From NCBI RefSeq assembly GCF_019331715.1, contig NZ_JAHBBG010000002.1, forward strand, positions 186,001 to 250,000: a stretch of 64,000 nt of DNA, in the 5' to 3' direction. Of the stretch, positions 25,430-33,157 are shown piece after piece. The translations under genes and the position numbers were made by a program. Each line of letters starts with the position of its first letter. The stretch's first letter is position 1. Origin of the DNA: Bifidobacterium simiiventris (GTDB taxonomy: Bacteria; Actinomycetota; Actinomycetes; Actinomycetales; Bifidobacteriaceae). The notes below the pieces were generated by a model. That model worked only from the letters and a program-made list of their open reading frames with translations. It did not search any database and had not been told where the DNA came from.

Positions 25430-26380
25430 ATGAGCGCATCAATCGCCACGACCGTGGCCCAGGCCCCCAAGCCCAACGGCAACGACATCCCATGGAACAC
25501 AAAGCAGCGCGAACGGCGCACAGTCGGAGACTGGATCACCCTTGGCGTTATCGACGGCCTGATCCTGCTCGTCGTGCTGATCGTGCTGTACCCGCTGTGG
25601 TTCGTCGTCATATCCTCGTTCTCCGACCCGAACAGCGTCGCCTCCGGCCAGACGCGACTGTTGCCCTCCGGTATCACGTTCGCCGGCTATGCGAAGATCT
25701 TCGCCAACGCGCAGATCTGGCGCGGCTACTGGAACACCATCGTCTACTCGGTACTCGGCACCGCGGTCAATATGGCGGTGACCATCCCGTGCGCATTCGC
25801 CCTGTCCCGCCCCGAATTCAAACCGCGCCGCGTCATCCTGTTCCTGTTCACCGTCACCATGTTCTTCGCCGGCGGCCTCGTGCCAAACTACCTGCTGTTC
25901 CAGCAGCTCGGCATCATCGACACGATGTGGGTGTTCATCCTGCCCGGCGCGGTGAGCGTATACAACGTGATCGTCGCCCGCTCGTTCTTCGAGTCGTCCA
26001 TTCCCGAGGAGCTGCATGATGCGGCGCAGATCGACGGACTCGGCTATCTCGGCTACTTCTTCAAGGTCGTGCTGCCATTGAGCCCTGCCATCCTCGCCGT
26101 GATCGGACTGTACTATTTCGTCGGCCACTGGAACGACTTCATGACCGGCCTGATCTACATCTCCGACCAGAACAAACAGCCGTTGCAGGTCGTGCTCCAG
26201 CAGATCCTGCTCGTCTCGCAATCCGTCGCCTCGAACCTCAACGCCGCCGCGCAGCAGCAGCTCGCCGACCAGATCAAGTTCGGCGTGATCATCGTCGCCA
26301 CGATCCCGTTGCTCGTGCTGTACCCCTGCCTGCAGAAGTACTTCAACAAGGGCGTGATGCTCGGCGCGGTCAAGGGCTGA
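25430..26380 (+). CDS. Sugar ABC transporter permease (YtcP-type)
   Basis: This 316-residue protein has six predicted helices and the EAA motif EELHDAAQIDGLGYLGYFFKVVLPL (about 187-211, written here in part). It has the YtcP-type opening LYPLWFVVISSFSDP and ends in YPCLQKYFNKGVMLGAVKG, typical of CUT1 MalG-like subunits. It follows the first permease by 19 bp behind GAAGGAG. Together with the 24454 permease it forms the membrane channel. Confidence 0.92.
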   Translation: MSASIATTVAQAPKPNGNDIPWNTKQRERRTVGDWITLGVIDGLILLVVLIVLYPLWFVVISSFSDPNSVASGQTRLLPSGITFAGYAKIFANAQIWRGYWNTIVYSVLGTAVNMAVTIPCAFALSRPEFKPRRVILFLFTVTMFFAGGLVPNYLLFQQLGIIDTMWVFILPGAVSVYNVIVARSFFESSIPEELHDAAQIDGLGYLGYFFKVVLPLSPAILAVIGLYYFVGHWNDFMTGLIYISDQNKQPLQVVLQQILLVSQSVASNLNAAAQQQLADQIKFGVIIVATIPLLVLYPCLQKYFNKGVMLGAVKG

Positions 26381-26403
26381 GCCGAGTCGGAAGACAAAAC
26401 ATG

Positions 26404-26445
26404 AGCCGGAGCGAGGAACGCGTGATCGCGCGAGCAGCTCCGGCT
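26404..26445 (+). terminator. Terminator-like hairpin after the ABC operon
   Basis: AGCCGGAGC (26404-26412) pairs with GCTCCGGCT (26437-26445) around a 24-nt loop, 24 bp after the permease stop. There is no T-run, so read-through into lacI is possible. Confidence 0.5.
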
Positions 26446-26560
26446 TCCGCCGTCCCCATATGACGCCGGCGCTTGGCGCATAACATGGCGGACAGCGAAC
26501 GGAACGGGGCACGTTACTATGAACGGTGCTACATCGACATCGACGCAACGGGGAATGCAT

Positions 26561-27613
26561 ATGGTCACGATGAAGGATATTGCGCTCAAGACCGGGGTCT
26601 CCACGGCGACGGTCTCCCGCGTGCTCAACGGCAAGGACCAGGGACGTATCAAACTCGAAATCGCCCATGCGATACGCGAGCAGGCCGAGTCAATGGGATA
26701 CATGATCAATCCCATCGCGCGCGGACTGCGCACCAACCGCAGCCACATGCTCGGACTGATCGGCGACGACGTCGCCACCACGCCATACGCCGGACGCATC
26801 ATCCTCGGGGCGCAGGACGCCGCCCGCACGTTCGGATACTTGCTGACAGTCGTCAACACTGGCAACGATGCGGAACTCGAACGTGAACAGATCAGCATGC
26901 TGCGTCGCTATGGCGTCGACGGATTCCTCTACGCGGCCATGTACGACCGGGTGATGACGCTGCCGGACTCACTCGACGGCTGCCCCACGGTCATGGTGGA
27001 CGCCGAAGACAAGACCGGTCGGTGTCCGTCCATAGCACCGGACGAGCAGGGGATAGGTGAGGACGCGACGACGCGACTGTTGTCCGCCGGATGCCGTCGC
27101 ATCGCGTACTATGGTTCGCCGACGACGATCATCGCGCAGCCGAGGCGACTCGCCGGGTATTACGCGGCGTTGGAGCGTGCTGGCATCGTGCGTGATGAAC
27201 GGCTGGTATTCGACCCAGACGAGAAGGTTGATGCCGACGCGCAGGCCGAAGCGTTGCTGGACACGGGCGCAGACGGCGTGTTCTGCTTCAACGACGTGCG
27301 TACGCGGTTCATTTACGAGGCGGCCGTGCGGCGCGGTCTGCGTGTCGGCCGGGACCTGTCGGTGGTCAGCGTGGACAATTTCGAGTTGCTGTCCGTGTTC
27401 TTCGAGCCCCGACTGACATCCATCGAACTGCCGCATTATGAGATGGGGTATTGGGGCGCGTGCAAGCTGATCTCGATGATCGAGGGACGCGATCTGCCCG
27501 GCGCGCTTGACGCGGTGACGACCTGCGCCGTGCTGCCTGATCTATCCGTGGATCAGGGGCGGATCAGGTGCGCGTTGGTGGAGAAAGGCTCGGTGGCGAC
27601 GGAGCAAGATTGA
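26561..27613 (+). CDS. LacI family transcriptional regulator
   Basis: This 350-residue protein starts at ATG 26561 behind GGGGAA. The LacI helix-turn-helix lies at residues 1-25 (VTMKDIALKTGVSTATVSRVLNG), with the hinge near residue 55 and a periplasmic-binding-like sugar domain beyond (LGLIGDDVATTPYAGRIILG, DGVFCFNDVRTRFIYEA). It lies downstream of the ABC genes on the same strand and is the obvious candidate for binding the tandem CGGCAATCGATTGCCG sites at 22523-22552. The inducing sugar is unknown. Its stop codon overlaps the -35 region of the cupin promoter. Confidence 0.92.
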   Translation: MVTMKDIALKTGVSTATVSRVLNGKDQGRIKLEIAHAIREQAESMGYMINPIARGLRTNRSHMLGLIGDDVATTPYAGRIILGAQDAARTFGYLLTVVNTGNDAELEREQISMLRRYGVDGFLYAAMYDRVMTLPDSLDGCPTVMVDAEDKTGRCPSIAPDEQGIGEDATTRLLSAGCRRIAYYGSPTTIIAQPRRLAGYYAALERAGIVRDERLVFDPDEKVDADAQAEALLDTGADGVFCFNDVRTRFIYEAAVRRGLRVGRDLSVVSVDNFELLSVFFEPRLTSIELPHYEMGYWGACKLISMIEGRDLPGALDAVTTCAVLPDLSVDQGRIRCALVEKGSVATEQD

Positions 27614-27639
27614 CTTCGAGCGCTCGAAGTTTCTAACGT
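27610..27639 (+). promoter_or_regulatory. Promoter with 18-bp perfect palindrome (cupin gene)
   Basis: TTGACT (27610-27615) and TAACGT (27634-27639) are spaced by 18 bp. The perfect palindrome ACTTCGAGCGCTCGAAGT (27613-27630) fills the spacer and overlaps the -35. The same architecture occurs in front of the DUF3737-malY operon (6038-6067). The -35 overlaps the lacI stop codon. Confidence 0.6.
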
Positions 27640-27719
27640 CGGTGATGAGACTGCGGTCATGACGATGCTGTTGACATGACCGCGGCGCGGAACAAGAACA
27701 AGAGTCACAAGGAGGCATC

Positions 27720-28118
27720 ATGGACAATCCGAGCGCATTCCCGCTTGGCGAGCCGAACGACGCGTACGCGCAGTATTTTGAAGGCCAGAGCTATCTCGCG
27801 CCGCTTGCGGCGGACGGTCAGGTGTCGGTGGCAAACGTCACGTTCGAGCCGGGCTGCACGAACCACTGGCACATCCACCACGGCGTGTGCCAGATCCTGC
27901 TCGCCGTGGGCGGGCGCGGCTACTACCAGATCGAGGGCCAGGAGCCGGTCGAACTGAAGCCCGGCGACGTGGCCTACATTCCGCCGGAGACGAAGCACTG
28001 GCACGGCGCGGCGCCGACCGAGTCGTTCGCGCACGTGGCCATCATGCCCAAGGCCGAGGGCGCGTCGAACGAGTGGCTCGAGCCGGTGGATGAGGACGCC
28101 TACCGCGCCTTGGCGTAA
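27720..28118 (+). CDS. Cupin domain protein
   Basis: This 132-residue single-domain cupin has motif 1 NHWHIHHGVCQILLAVGGRG (metal ligands His and His with the following Glu/Gln position) and motif 2 PGDVAYIPPETKHWHGA. The metal-binding histidines are retained. Small cupins of this type often accompany carboxymuconolactone-decarboxylase-like or aldo-keto reductase genes and respond to stress; the substrate is unknown. AGGAGG lies six bases before the ATG. It is a single-gene unit: lacI ends upstream and a hairpin cluster follows. The palindromic promoter links it to the DUF3737-malY operon. Confidence 0.88.
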   Translation: MDNPSAFPLGEPNDAYAQYFEGQSYLAPLAADGQVSVANVTFEPGCTNHWHIHHGVCQILLAVGGRGYYQIEGQEPVELKPGDVAYIPPETKHWHGAAPTESFAHVAIMPKAEGASNEWLEPVDEDAYRALA

Positions 28119-28148
28119 AACTCTCTCGGTGTCCTCGGCATCCCAAGG

Positions 28149-28319
28149 CCGTAGGTCAGCATGATCAAACCGATTCTGTTGACCTACGGTCTTTTTTCGC
28201 GTCTCGAAACGACCGTAAGTCAACAAGAGGGCGGCAATCCTGTTGACTTACGGTCGCCGGGAAAGGGGAAGGCGACCGTAAGTCAATGGAGGCAGCGCGA
28301 AGATGCTGACTTACGGCCG
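28149..28319. terminator. Cluster of three tandem hairpins with related arms
   Basis: Hairpin 1: 28149-28161 with 28177-28189 (CCGTAGGTCA type), followed by CTTTTTT, a classical terminator for the cupin gene. Hairpin 2: 28210-28225 with 28241-28256, 16 bp perfect, loop 15 nt. Hairpin 3: 28276-28285 with 28307-28316 plus outer pairs. All six arms are versions of CCGTAAGTCAACA, so they can also cross-pair. The cluster lies between the convergent cupin and npdG-like genes. Confidence 0.7.
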
Positions 28320-28338
28320 TCTTCGATTGATCGGTTGC

Positions 28339-28959
28339 CTACTTGACGACCTTGAAGCCGCCGGTCCAGGGGGTCTGCTCGGTCACGCCGAGGATGATCT
28401 GCAGCGCGCCGTAGCCCTCGAGGTACTGCGCGCGCTTGAGGGCGCCGGCGTCCACGGTCTTGAGGCCGGCGGCCTCGATGAACGCGGCGACGGACTTCTT
28501 CGCCGTCTCGTCGTCGGAGGCGAGTTGGACGACGGTGGGCGCGCCGTCGTTTTCGCCGGTGGCCAGGGTGGCGGCGAACGTGGTGTTGAAGCCCTTGACG
28601 ACCTTGCTGTTCGGCAGTTTGGCGGCCACGTATTCGGCGGCGGACTGGTGGCCGGCGGGCAGGGCGAGGTCGAAGGTGGTGAAGTCGATCGGGTTGGCCA
28701 CGTCGACCACGGTCTTGCCGGCCAGCTGGTCGGCGTAGACGGCGAGCACCTCGTCGTAGGCCGGGAACGGCAGAGCGAGCACGACGATGTCGCCGGAGAC
28801 CGTGGCCTCGCCGAACTTCGCGCCGGTGACACCTTCGGCCGCGGCGGCGGCCTTGTCCGGGTTGCGGTCGATGACCTGCACGCTCGCGCCGGACTTGACG
28901 GCCAGCCCTGCGACCGCGGAGCCGATGTTGCCTGCGCCGAAGATGGTGATGGTGCTCAT
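28339..28959 (-). CDS. NADP-binding reductase of the F420-reductase/NpdG-like family
   Basis: This 206-residue Rossmann protein opens with TITIFGAGNIGSAVAGLAVK (GxGxxG). It contains DIVVLALPFPAYDEVL and KTVVDVANPIDFTTFDLALP, typical of the F420-NADP oxidoreductase (NpdG)-like group, and VVKGFNTTFAATLA. Bifidobacteria are not known to use F420, so the real acceptor is probably another flavin or small molecule. It is divergent from the padR gene at 29264 across a 304-bp region with two PadR-type operators. Confidence 0.85.
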   Translation of the reverse strand: MSTITIFGAGNIGSAVAGLAVKSGASVQVIDRNPDKAAAAAEGVTGAKFGEATVSGDIVVLALPFPAYDEVLAVYADQLAGKTVVDVANPIDFTTFDLALPAGHQSAAEYVAAKLPNSKVVKGFNTTFAATLATGENDGAPTVVQLASDDETAKKSVAAFIEAAGLKTVDAGALKRAQYLEGYGALQIILGVTEQTPWTGGFKVVK

Positions 28960-29118
28960 GATGGTGTTCCTTTCGGTGGCGCCGCGCGTCGTGCGCTGTG
29001 CTGCTGGGCGTCTCGCGGCGGCTGTGGTGGTTTGTCTGGTTCGGTTATGGGCCGTGCGACCGTTGCGGTGGAGGTTTCGTCGTCCGCTGCGTTCGCGCTG
29101 ATGCCAGTATGCACCTCG

Positions 29119-29152
29119 GAAAGAGATATTTCAAACTGAGATATATCGAAAA
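29119..29152. promoter_or_regulatory. PadR-type operator (copy 3, npdG-proximal)
   Basis: GAGATAT and GAGATATATCGAAA carry ATAT cores at 29126-29129 and 29141-29144 with an 11-bp gap. The right half matches the consensus GATAT-CGAAA seen at 22277-22290. It is 160 bp from the npdG-like start. The rest of the 28960-29263 gap shows no gene. Confidence 0.5.
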
Positions 29153-29228
29153 GATTTATAGATGACGCAAGATCGGCATGATTCCGCCGTTGATGTAAGG
29201 CGTGACGATGTTCGTCGTCGGCGTGTCG

Positions 29229-29262
29229 TTTCGAGATATCTCGGACTGAGATATCATGAACG
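29229..29262. promoter_or_regulatory. PadR-type operator (copy 4, overlapping the padR start)
   Basis: ATAT cores lie at 29236-29239 and 29251-29254. Aligned without gaps against the quinone-reductase operator (22255-22287), about 25 of 33 positions agree (TTTCG-GATATC-CGG shared). It ends two bases before the padR ATG at 29264, consistent with autorepression. Confidence 0.6.
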
Positions 29263-29263
29263 T

Positions 29264-29788
29264 ATGATGAACACGATAGAACTCATGACCCTGGGCTTCC
29301 TGAGCGAGGGGCCGCTGTGCGGATACCGTCTGCGCAAGAAGATGGAGCAGCTGCAGGGCTACATGCAGGCCGTCTCCGACGGCACGCTGCACTCGGTGAC
29401 GAACAAATTCGTCAAGGCCGGCTACATCGGCGAGACCTTCACCGTCGTCAACGGCCGCCGTCTGCGCGAATTCCACTTGGAGCCCGCCGGCCGCGAGAGG
29501 CTGGTCGAGGAGCTGAGGAACACGAGCGGCTACAACCTCACCAACATCACCAAATGGGCCGTCGTCCTCTCGTTCCTGTCCGTCATCCCCGACGAGACGG
29601 ACCGCCGCGCCGTACTGCAACGCCGTCTCGACTCGCTCGGCTGCGACGTGCGCCGACTGTACAGCGACGGCGAAGGGCCGATCGACAACGACAAGGTCGC
29701 CGACAAATACCGTCGCGCCGTCCTCATGATCCACGACGCCGAAATCGATGCCGAACGCCAATGGCTCAAGCGCGAACTCGGCGAGTGA
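29264..29788 (+). CDS. PadR family transcriptional regulator
   Basis: This 174-residue protein has an N-terminal PadR winged helix (MMNTIELMTLGFLSEGPLCG, RLRKKMEQLQG) and a C-terminal dimerisation helix bundle (FLSVIPDETDRRAVLQRRLD). The start at 29264 gives the canonical N-terminus; there is no clear ribosome-binding site, so a leaderless or weak start is possible. It is a paralogue of the regulator at 3222. It is divergent from the NADP reductase and 77 bp upstream of an MFS exporter, so it probably represses both and itself. Confidence 0.88.
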   Translation: MMNTIELMTLGFLSEGPLCGYRLRKKMEQLQGYMQAVSDGTLHSVTNKFVKAGYIGETFTVVNGRRLREFHLEPAGRERLVEELRNTSGYNLTNITKWAVVLSFLSVIPDETDRRAVLQRRLDSLGCDVRRLYSDGEGPIDNDKVADKYRRAVLMIHDAEIDAERQWLKRELGE

Positions 29789-29809
29789 GTTTCACGTAAC
29801 ATTCGCCGG

Positions 29810-29840
29810 TACTATGGCACATTGTTTGATATACAACAAT
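29810..29840 (+). promoter_or_regulatory. Promoter/operator of the MFS gene
   Basis: A -10-like TACTAT (29810-29815) precedes the inverted repeat ATTGTT-N8-AACAAT (29821-29840), which would sit at the transcription start. No good -35 is visible. It differs from the ATAT-N11-ATAT sites, so a different regulator may act here. Confidence 0.4.
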
Positions 29841-29865
29841 TGATGCCGTAACGGAGGATGAATCC

Positions 29866-31368
29866 ATGAACGAACGCGATACCAGCAGAGGCGAGGGCGC
29901 GCGGACCACGCCGCCGTCCGCCCAGGCCGCAACGGCCCAAGCCGCCAGCGCCAAACGACCTGTGCCGACCGCCATCGTCGTGTGCGTGGTCGCGCTCGCG
30001 ATCCTTACGTTCCTCGGCATCCTGTCGGAGACGTCGCTCAACATCGCCTACTCCACGCTGATGCAGGAGTTCGCGGTCGACGCATCCACCGTGCAATGGC
30101 TCACCACCGGTTACCTGCTGCTGTTGTCGGTCGCGATCCCCAGCTCGCCGTTCATGGTACGCCGGTTCGCGACGAAAACCCTGTTCATCGCGGCGGTCGC
30201 GATCTTCACCGCCGGCACGCTGATCGGCGCGTTCGCCGTGAGTTTCCCGATGCTGCTCGCCGCACGTCTCGTCATGGCGCTCGGCACCGGCATCTCGCTG
30301 CCGCTCATCACCAACATCATCCTCGAGAAGGCGCCGCTCGAACAGCGTGGTTCGATGCTCGGCATCGTCAGCCTCGTCACCTGCGCCGCGCCGGCCATCG
30401 GCCCGGTGTTCGGCGGCATGGTCATGGAATGGCTCGACTGGCATTGGATCTTCTACACGATGCTGCCGTTCCTCGCCGTCGCGTTCCTGCTCGGCATGGC
30501 CACTGTGCCGGAGATCCGCCACTCCGGAGACGGAGAACCGGCAACGATCAGCGTGCCGTCGCTGCTGCTGGTTGCGGCCGGACTCGCCGGACTGATCGTT
30601 GCGGTGAGCTTCTTCGCGAGCTGGAACGGCGACTGGCGGTTCTGGCTGACCCTGGCCGCGAGCATCGCGATCCTGGCCGTGTTCGTGATCGCGCAGCTGC
30701 GCATGCCGCGGCCGTTGGTCGAGGTGCGCGTGTTCGCCTATCCCGGGTTTTCGCTCGGCATGCTGATCCTGCTCATGGCGTCCGGCGGCGTGCTCGGGCT
30801 GAACTTCATGCTGCCGATCCTGCTGCAGCGCGGCTTCGGACTGGGCAGTCTGCCCGCGGCACTGACGCTGCTGCCGGGCGCGGTGGTCGGCGCGATCGCG
30901 GCGCCGCTGATCGGCGGTGCGCTGAAAAGCCACTTCCCGCCGAAGTTCATCATGACCGGGTTTGTGGTCGTGACCGTGATGGATGCGGTGTTCATCGTCG
31001 CGTCCAACAGTGTGGTTGCGGTGGCCATCGCCTACGCGGTGTTCATGGCGTTCTCCGGATTCGTGCTCGTGCCCGACCAGACCCATGCGTTGAACCAGCT
31101 GCCCGCACGGCTCAACGCCGACGGCTCGGCCGTGATGAACACCATCCAGCAGCTCGCCGGCGCGATCGGCACGGCCGTGGCCAGCGCGCTGCTGTCCGAA
31201 TTCTCCGCCGCGGCGGCCCGGAATGGTGCGGGCGAGGCCGCATCCTACGTGCGGGGATTCTCGTCGAGCATGTGGGTGATCGCCGGCATGGCCGTGGTCG
31301 GCATCGTGTTCGCCGCGCTCATGTTCCGCTTCTCGACGCGTCGTGCGCCCGAACTGGTCGAAGCGTAG
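29866..31368 (+). CDS. MFS multidrug exporter (DHA2, EmrB/QacA type)
   Basis: This 500-residue protein has a low-complexity cytoplasmic N-terminus (about 35 residues) and about 14 membrane helices. It has DHA2 signatures: LSETSLNIAYSTLMQEFAVD and VQWLTTGYLLLLSVAIPSSP (helices 1-2), then RFATKTLF. The GXXXGPXXGG-like motif C appears as AAPAIGPVFGGMVMEW. It exports drugs using the proton gradient. The ATG follows GGAGG. It is preceded by padR and meets another DHA2 gene tail to tail, only 3 bp apart. Confidence 0.9.
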   Translation: MNERDTSRGEGARTTPPSAQAATAQAASAKRPVPTAIVVCVVALAILTFLGILSETSLNIAYSTLMQEFAVDASTVQWLTTGYLLLLSVAIPSSPFMVRRFATKTLFIAAVAIFTAGTLIGAFAVSFPMLLAARLVMALGTGISLPLITNIILEKAPLEQRGSMLGIVSLVTCAAPAIGPVFGGMVMEWLDWHWIFYTMLPFLAVAFLLGMATVPEIRHSGDGEPATISVPSLLLVAAGLAGLIVAVSFFASWNGDWRFWLTLAASIAILAVFVIAQLRMPRPLVEVRVFAYPGFSLGMLILLMASGGVLGLNFMLPILLQRGFGLGSLPAALTLLPGAVVGAIAAPLIGGALKSHFPPKFIMTGFVVVTVMDAVFIVASNSVVAVAIAYAVFMAFSGFVLVPDQTHALNQLPARLNADGSAVMNTIQQLAGAIGTAVASALLSEFSAAAARNGAGEAASYVRGFSSSMWVIAGMAVVGIVFAALMFRFSTRRAPELVEA

Positions 31369-31371
31369 CGA

Positions 31372-32841
31372 TCACCGCCGTCCGTCGCGCACGAACAGCG
31401 ACAATGCGAATGCGACGAGAGACACGACGGTCGAGACGACGAACACCGCATCCACGCCGTGCGCAAGTCCCGCCGCAGCCGAACCGACGACCGATGCAGG
31501 CCGCGTATTCGTCGTCATGACCGTGAAACAGATCGCGATGCCGATCGCCGCGCACGTCTGCCGCAGCGTGTTGTTCATCGCCGTGCCGTGCGGAATGAGC
31601 GGCCCGGCCAGCTGGTTGAGCGCGGTCGTCGTCAGCGGCATCAGACAGAATGCGACGCCAGCCATCATCAACGTGAAGAACACGGCCGGATACCATGCCG
31701 GCGTGCCCGCATCCATCCGCGACAATGCGAACGACGCCGCAGCGACGATACCAATCGCCGGGGGAGCGATGCGACGGATGCCGACCCGGTCGAACAGACG
31801 GCCGGCGACCGGATTGAACACGCCCTCGGCGATGCCGCCGCCCGCCAGCAGCAGACCGGACTGCAGCGCGGTCATCCCTAGCACGTTCTGAATGAACATC
31901 GGCAGGATGTTCATCGTCGAGATGAACGTGACGAACACCAGCACGATCACGATCATCGGCAACGTGAACATCGGCCGCGCGAACACGCGGAAGTTAAGCA
32001 GCGGGCGTGGCAGACGCAGCTGTCGGATGACGAACGCGACCAGTGACACCGCGCCGACTGCCAGCGAGATGAGCGTGTCAAGAGAGGTCCAGCCGGACTG
32101 GCCGGCCAGCGAGAACCCGAGCAGCAGACTGCCGAACCCGAGCGTCGACAGCGCGACCGACGGCACATCGATCGTCGGATCGGTCTGTGGCGTGACGTTG
32201 CGCACCGTCGGGATCGCGGCGGCGAGCACGCCCACGGCAATCACCACGAGCGGCACGAACAGGAAACGCCACGGCAGCAGGTCGATGATCAGGCCGGACA
32301 GGGTCGGGCCGATCGCCGGCGCGAACGCGATGACCATGCCGAACCAGCCCATTGCCGTGCCGCGCTTGCTCGGCGGGAACGTGAGGAACAGCACGGTCTG
32401 CAGCAGCGGCATAAGGATGCCCGCGCCCGTGGCCTGCAAGACGCGGCCGGCCAGCAGCACCCAGAAGCCGGGCGCGCACAGGCACACGAGCGTGCCGAAC
32501 AGAAACATGCCGATCGCGTAGAAGAACAGCTGGCGCGTCGTGAACCGTTGGATGAGGAACGCGGTGACCGGGATCATGATGCCGTTGGTGAGCATGAACC
32601 CGGTGCTTAGCCATTGTGCGGTGTTGCTGGTGACGCCGAAGTCGAGCATGAGATGCGGCAGGGCGCTCGTCATGAGCGTCTGGTTGAGGATGGCGGTGAA
32701 CGAGCCGATCATCATGATGACGATCGGCAGGATCGGGTGATCGGATGACGGTTGCGTGTCGGTTGGTCTCGAGGTCGCCGGTTGCGTGGTTGACGGTGCG
32801 TCCGGCTGCGATACGCGATGCGACATGCTCGAATCAGACAT
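31372..32841 (-). CDS. MFS multidrug exporter (DHA2, EmrB/QacA type)
   Basis: This 489-residue protein starts at ATG 32841 behind AAGGAA; an upstream in-frame start at 32925 has no ribosome-binding site. It has about 14 helices. The signatures are LNQTLMTSALPHLMLDFGVT, AQWLSTGFMLTNGIMIPVTA, RFTTRQLFF, and motif C AFAPAIGPTLSGLIIDLL. It has the same family layout as the convergent gene at 29866 but is clearly divergent in sequence. The substrate is unknown. The gap between the two stops is 3 bp, so no terminator lies between them. Confidence 0.9.
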   Translation of the reverse strand: MSDSSMSHRVSQPDAPSTTQPATSRPTDTQPSSDHPILPIVIMMIGSFTAILNQTLMTSALPHLMLDFGVTSNTAQWLSTGFMLTNGIMIPVTAFLIQRFTTRQLFFYAIGMFLFGTLVCLCAPGFWVLLAGRVLQATGAGILMPLLQTVLFLTFPPSKRGTAMGWFGMVIAFAPAIGPTLSGLIIDLLPWRFLFVPLVVIAVGVLAAAIPTVRNVTPQTDPTIDVPSVALSTLGFGSLLLGFSLAGQSGWTSLDTLISLAVGAVSLVAFVIRQLRLPRPLLNFRVFARPMFTLPMIVIVLVFVTFISTMNILPMFIQNVLGMTALQSGLLLAGGGIAEGVFNPVAGRLFDRVGIRRIAPPAIGIVAAASFALSRMDAGTPAWYPAVFFTLMMAGVAFCLMPLTTTALNQLAGPLIPHGTAMNNTLRQTCAAIGIAICFTVMTTNTRPASVVGSAAAGLAHGVDAVFVVSTVVSLVAFALSLFVRDGRR

Positions 32842-33157
32842 GGTTGTTCCTTTCAGCTGCGATGCGATGGTGGTTTCCCAGCTGATTTCGGTCAACGTCA
32901 CGATGAGTCGAACGCCGCCGTCCATCGAAGATCGATGACGATATCGTTCGCATGACGCCGTAGCCCCTGCCGGTCGATGTCATGGTCAGTCTACTGCGGA
33001 AGAGGACATCGGTCGCCGGTTCAGTTGTCCGGTCGGCTCAGGAAGGCCTGCGATAAATTGCGGCACGCGCGCGGAAAGCGCTTGCCAAAGACGTGTGATC
33101 GGGTACAGTGTGGGGAGGAAACGCCACGGCGCAACGCCGCTACAAGGAGGTATGCAT
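32842..33157. promoter_or_regulatory. Divergent intergenic region; CRE-like operator and promoter at 33076-33109
   Basis: In this 316-bp gap, AAGCGCTT (33076-33083) is the palindromic core of LacI-family/CRE sites. It overlaps TTGCCA (33082-33087), which with TACAGT (33104-33109, 16-bp spacer) forms a plausible promoter for the DUF4432 gene. An isolated 10-bp palindrome ACGATATCGT lies at 32938-32947. No gene is seen. Confidence 0.45.

Noticed and set aside
28149..28319. CRISPR array
   Set aside because: The repeated unit occurs as inverted pairs with irregular spacing and no cas genes; it is a hairpin cluster.
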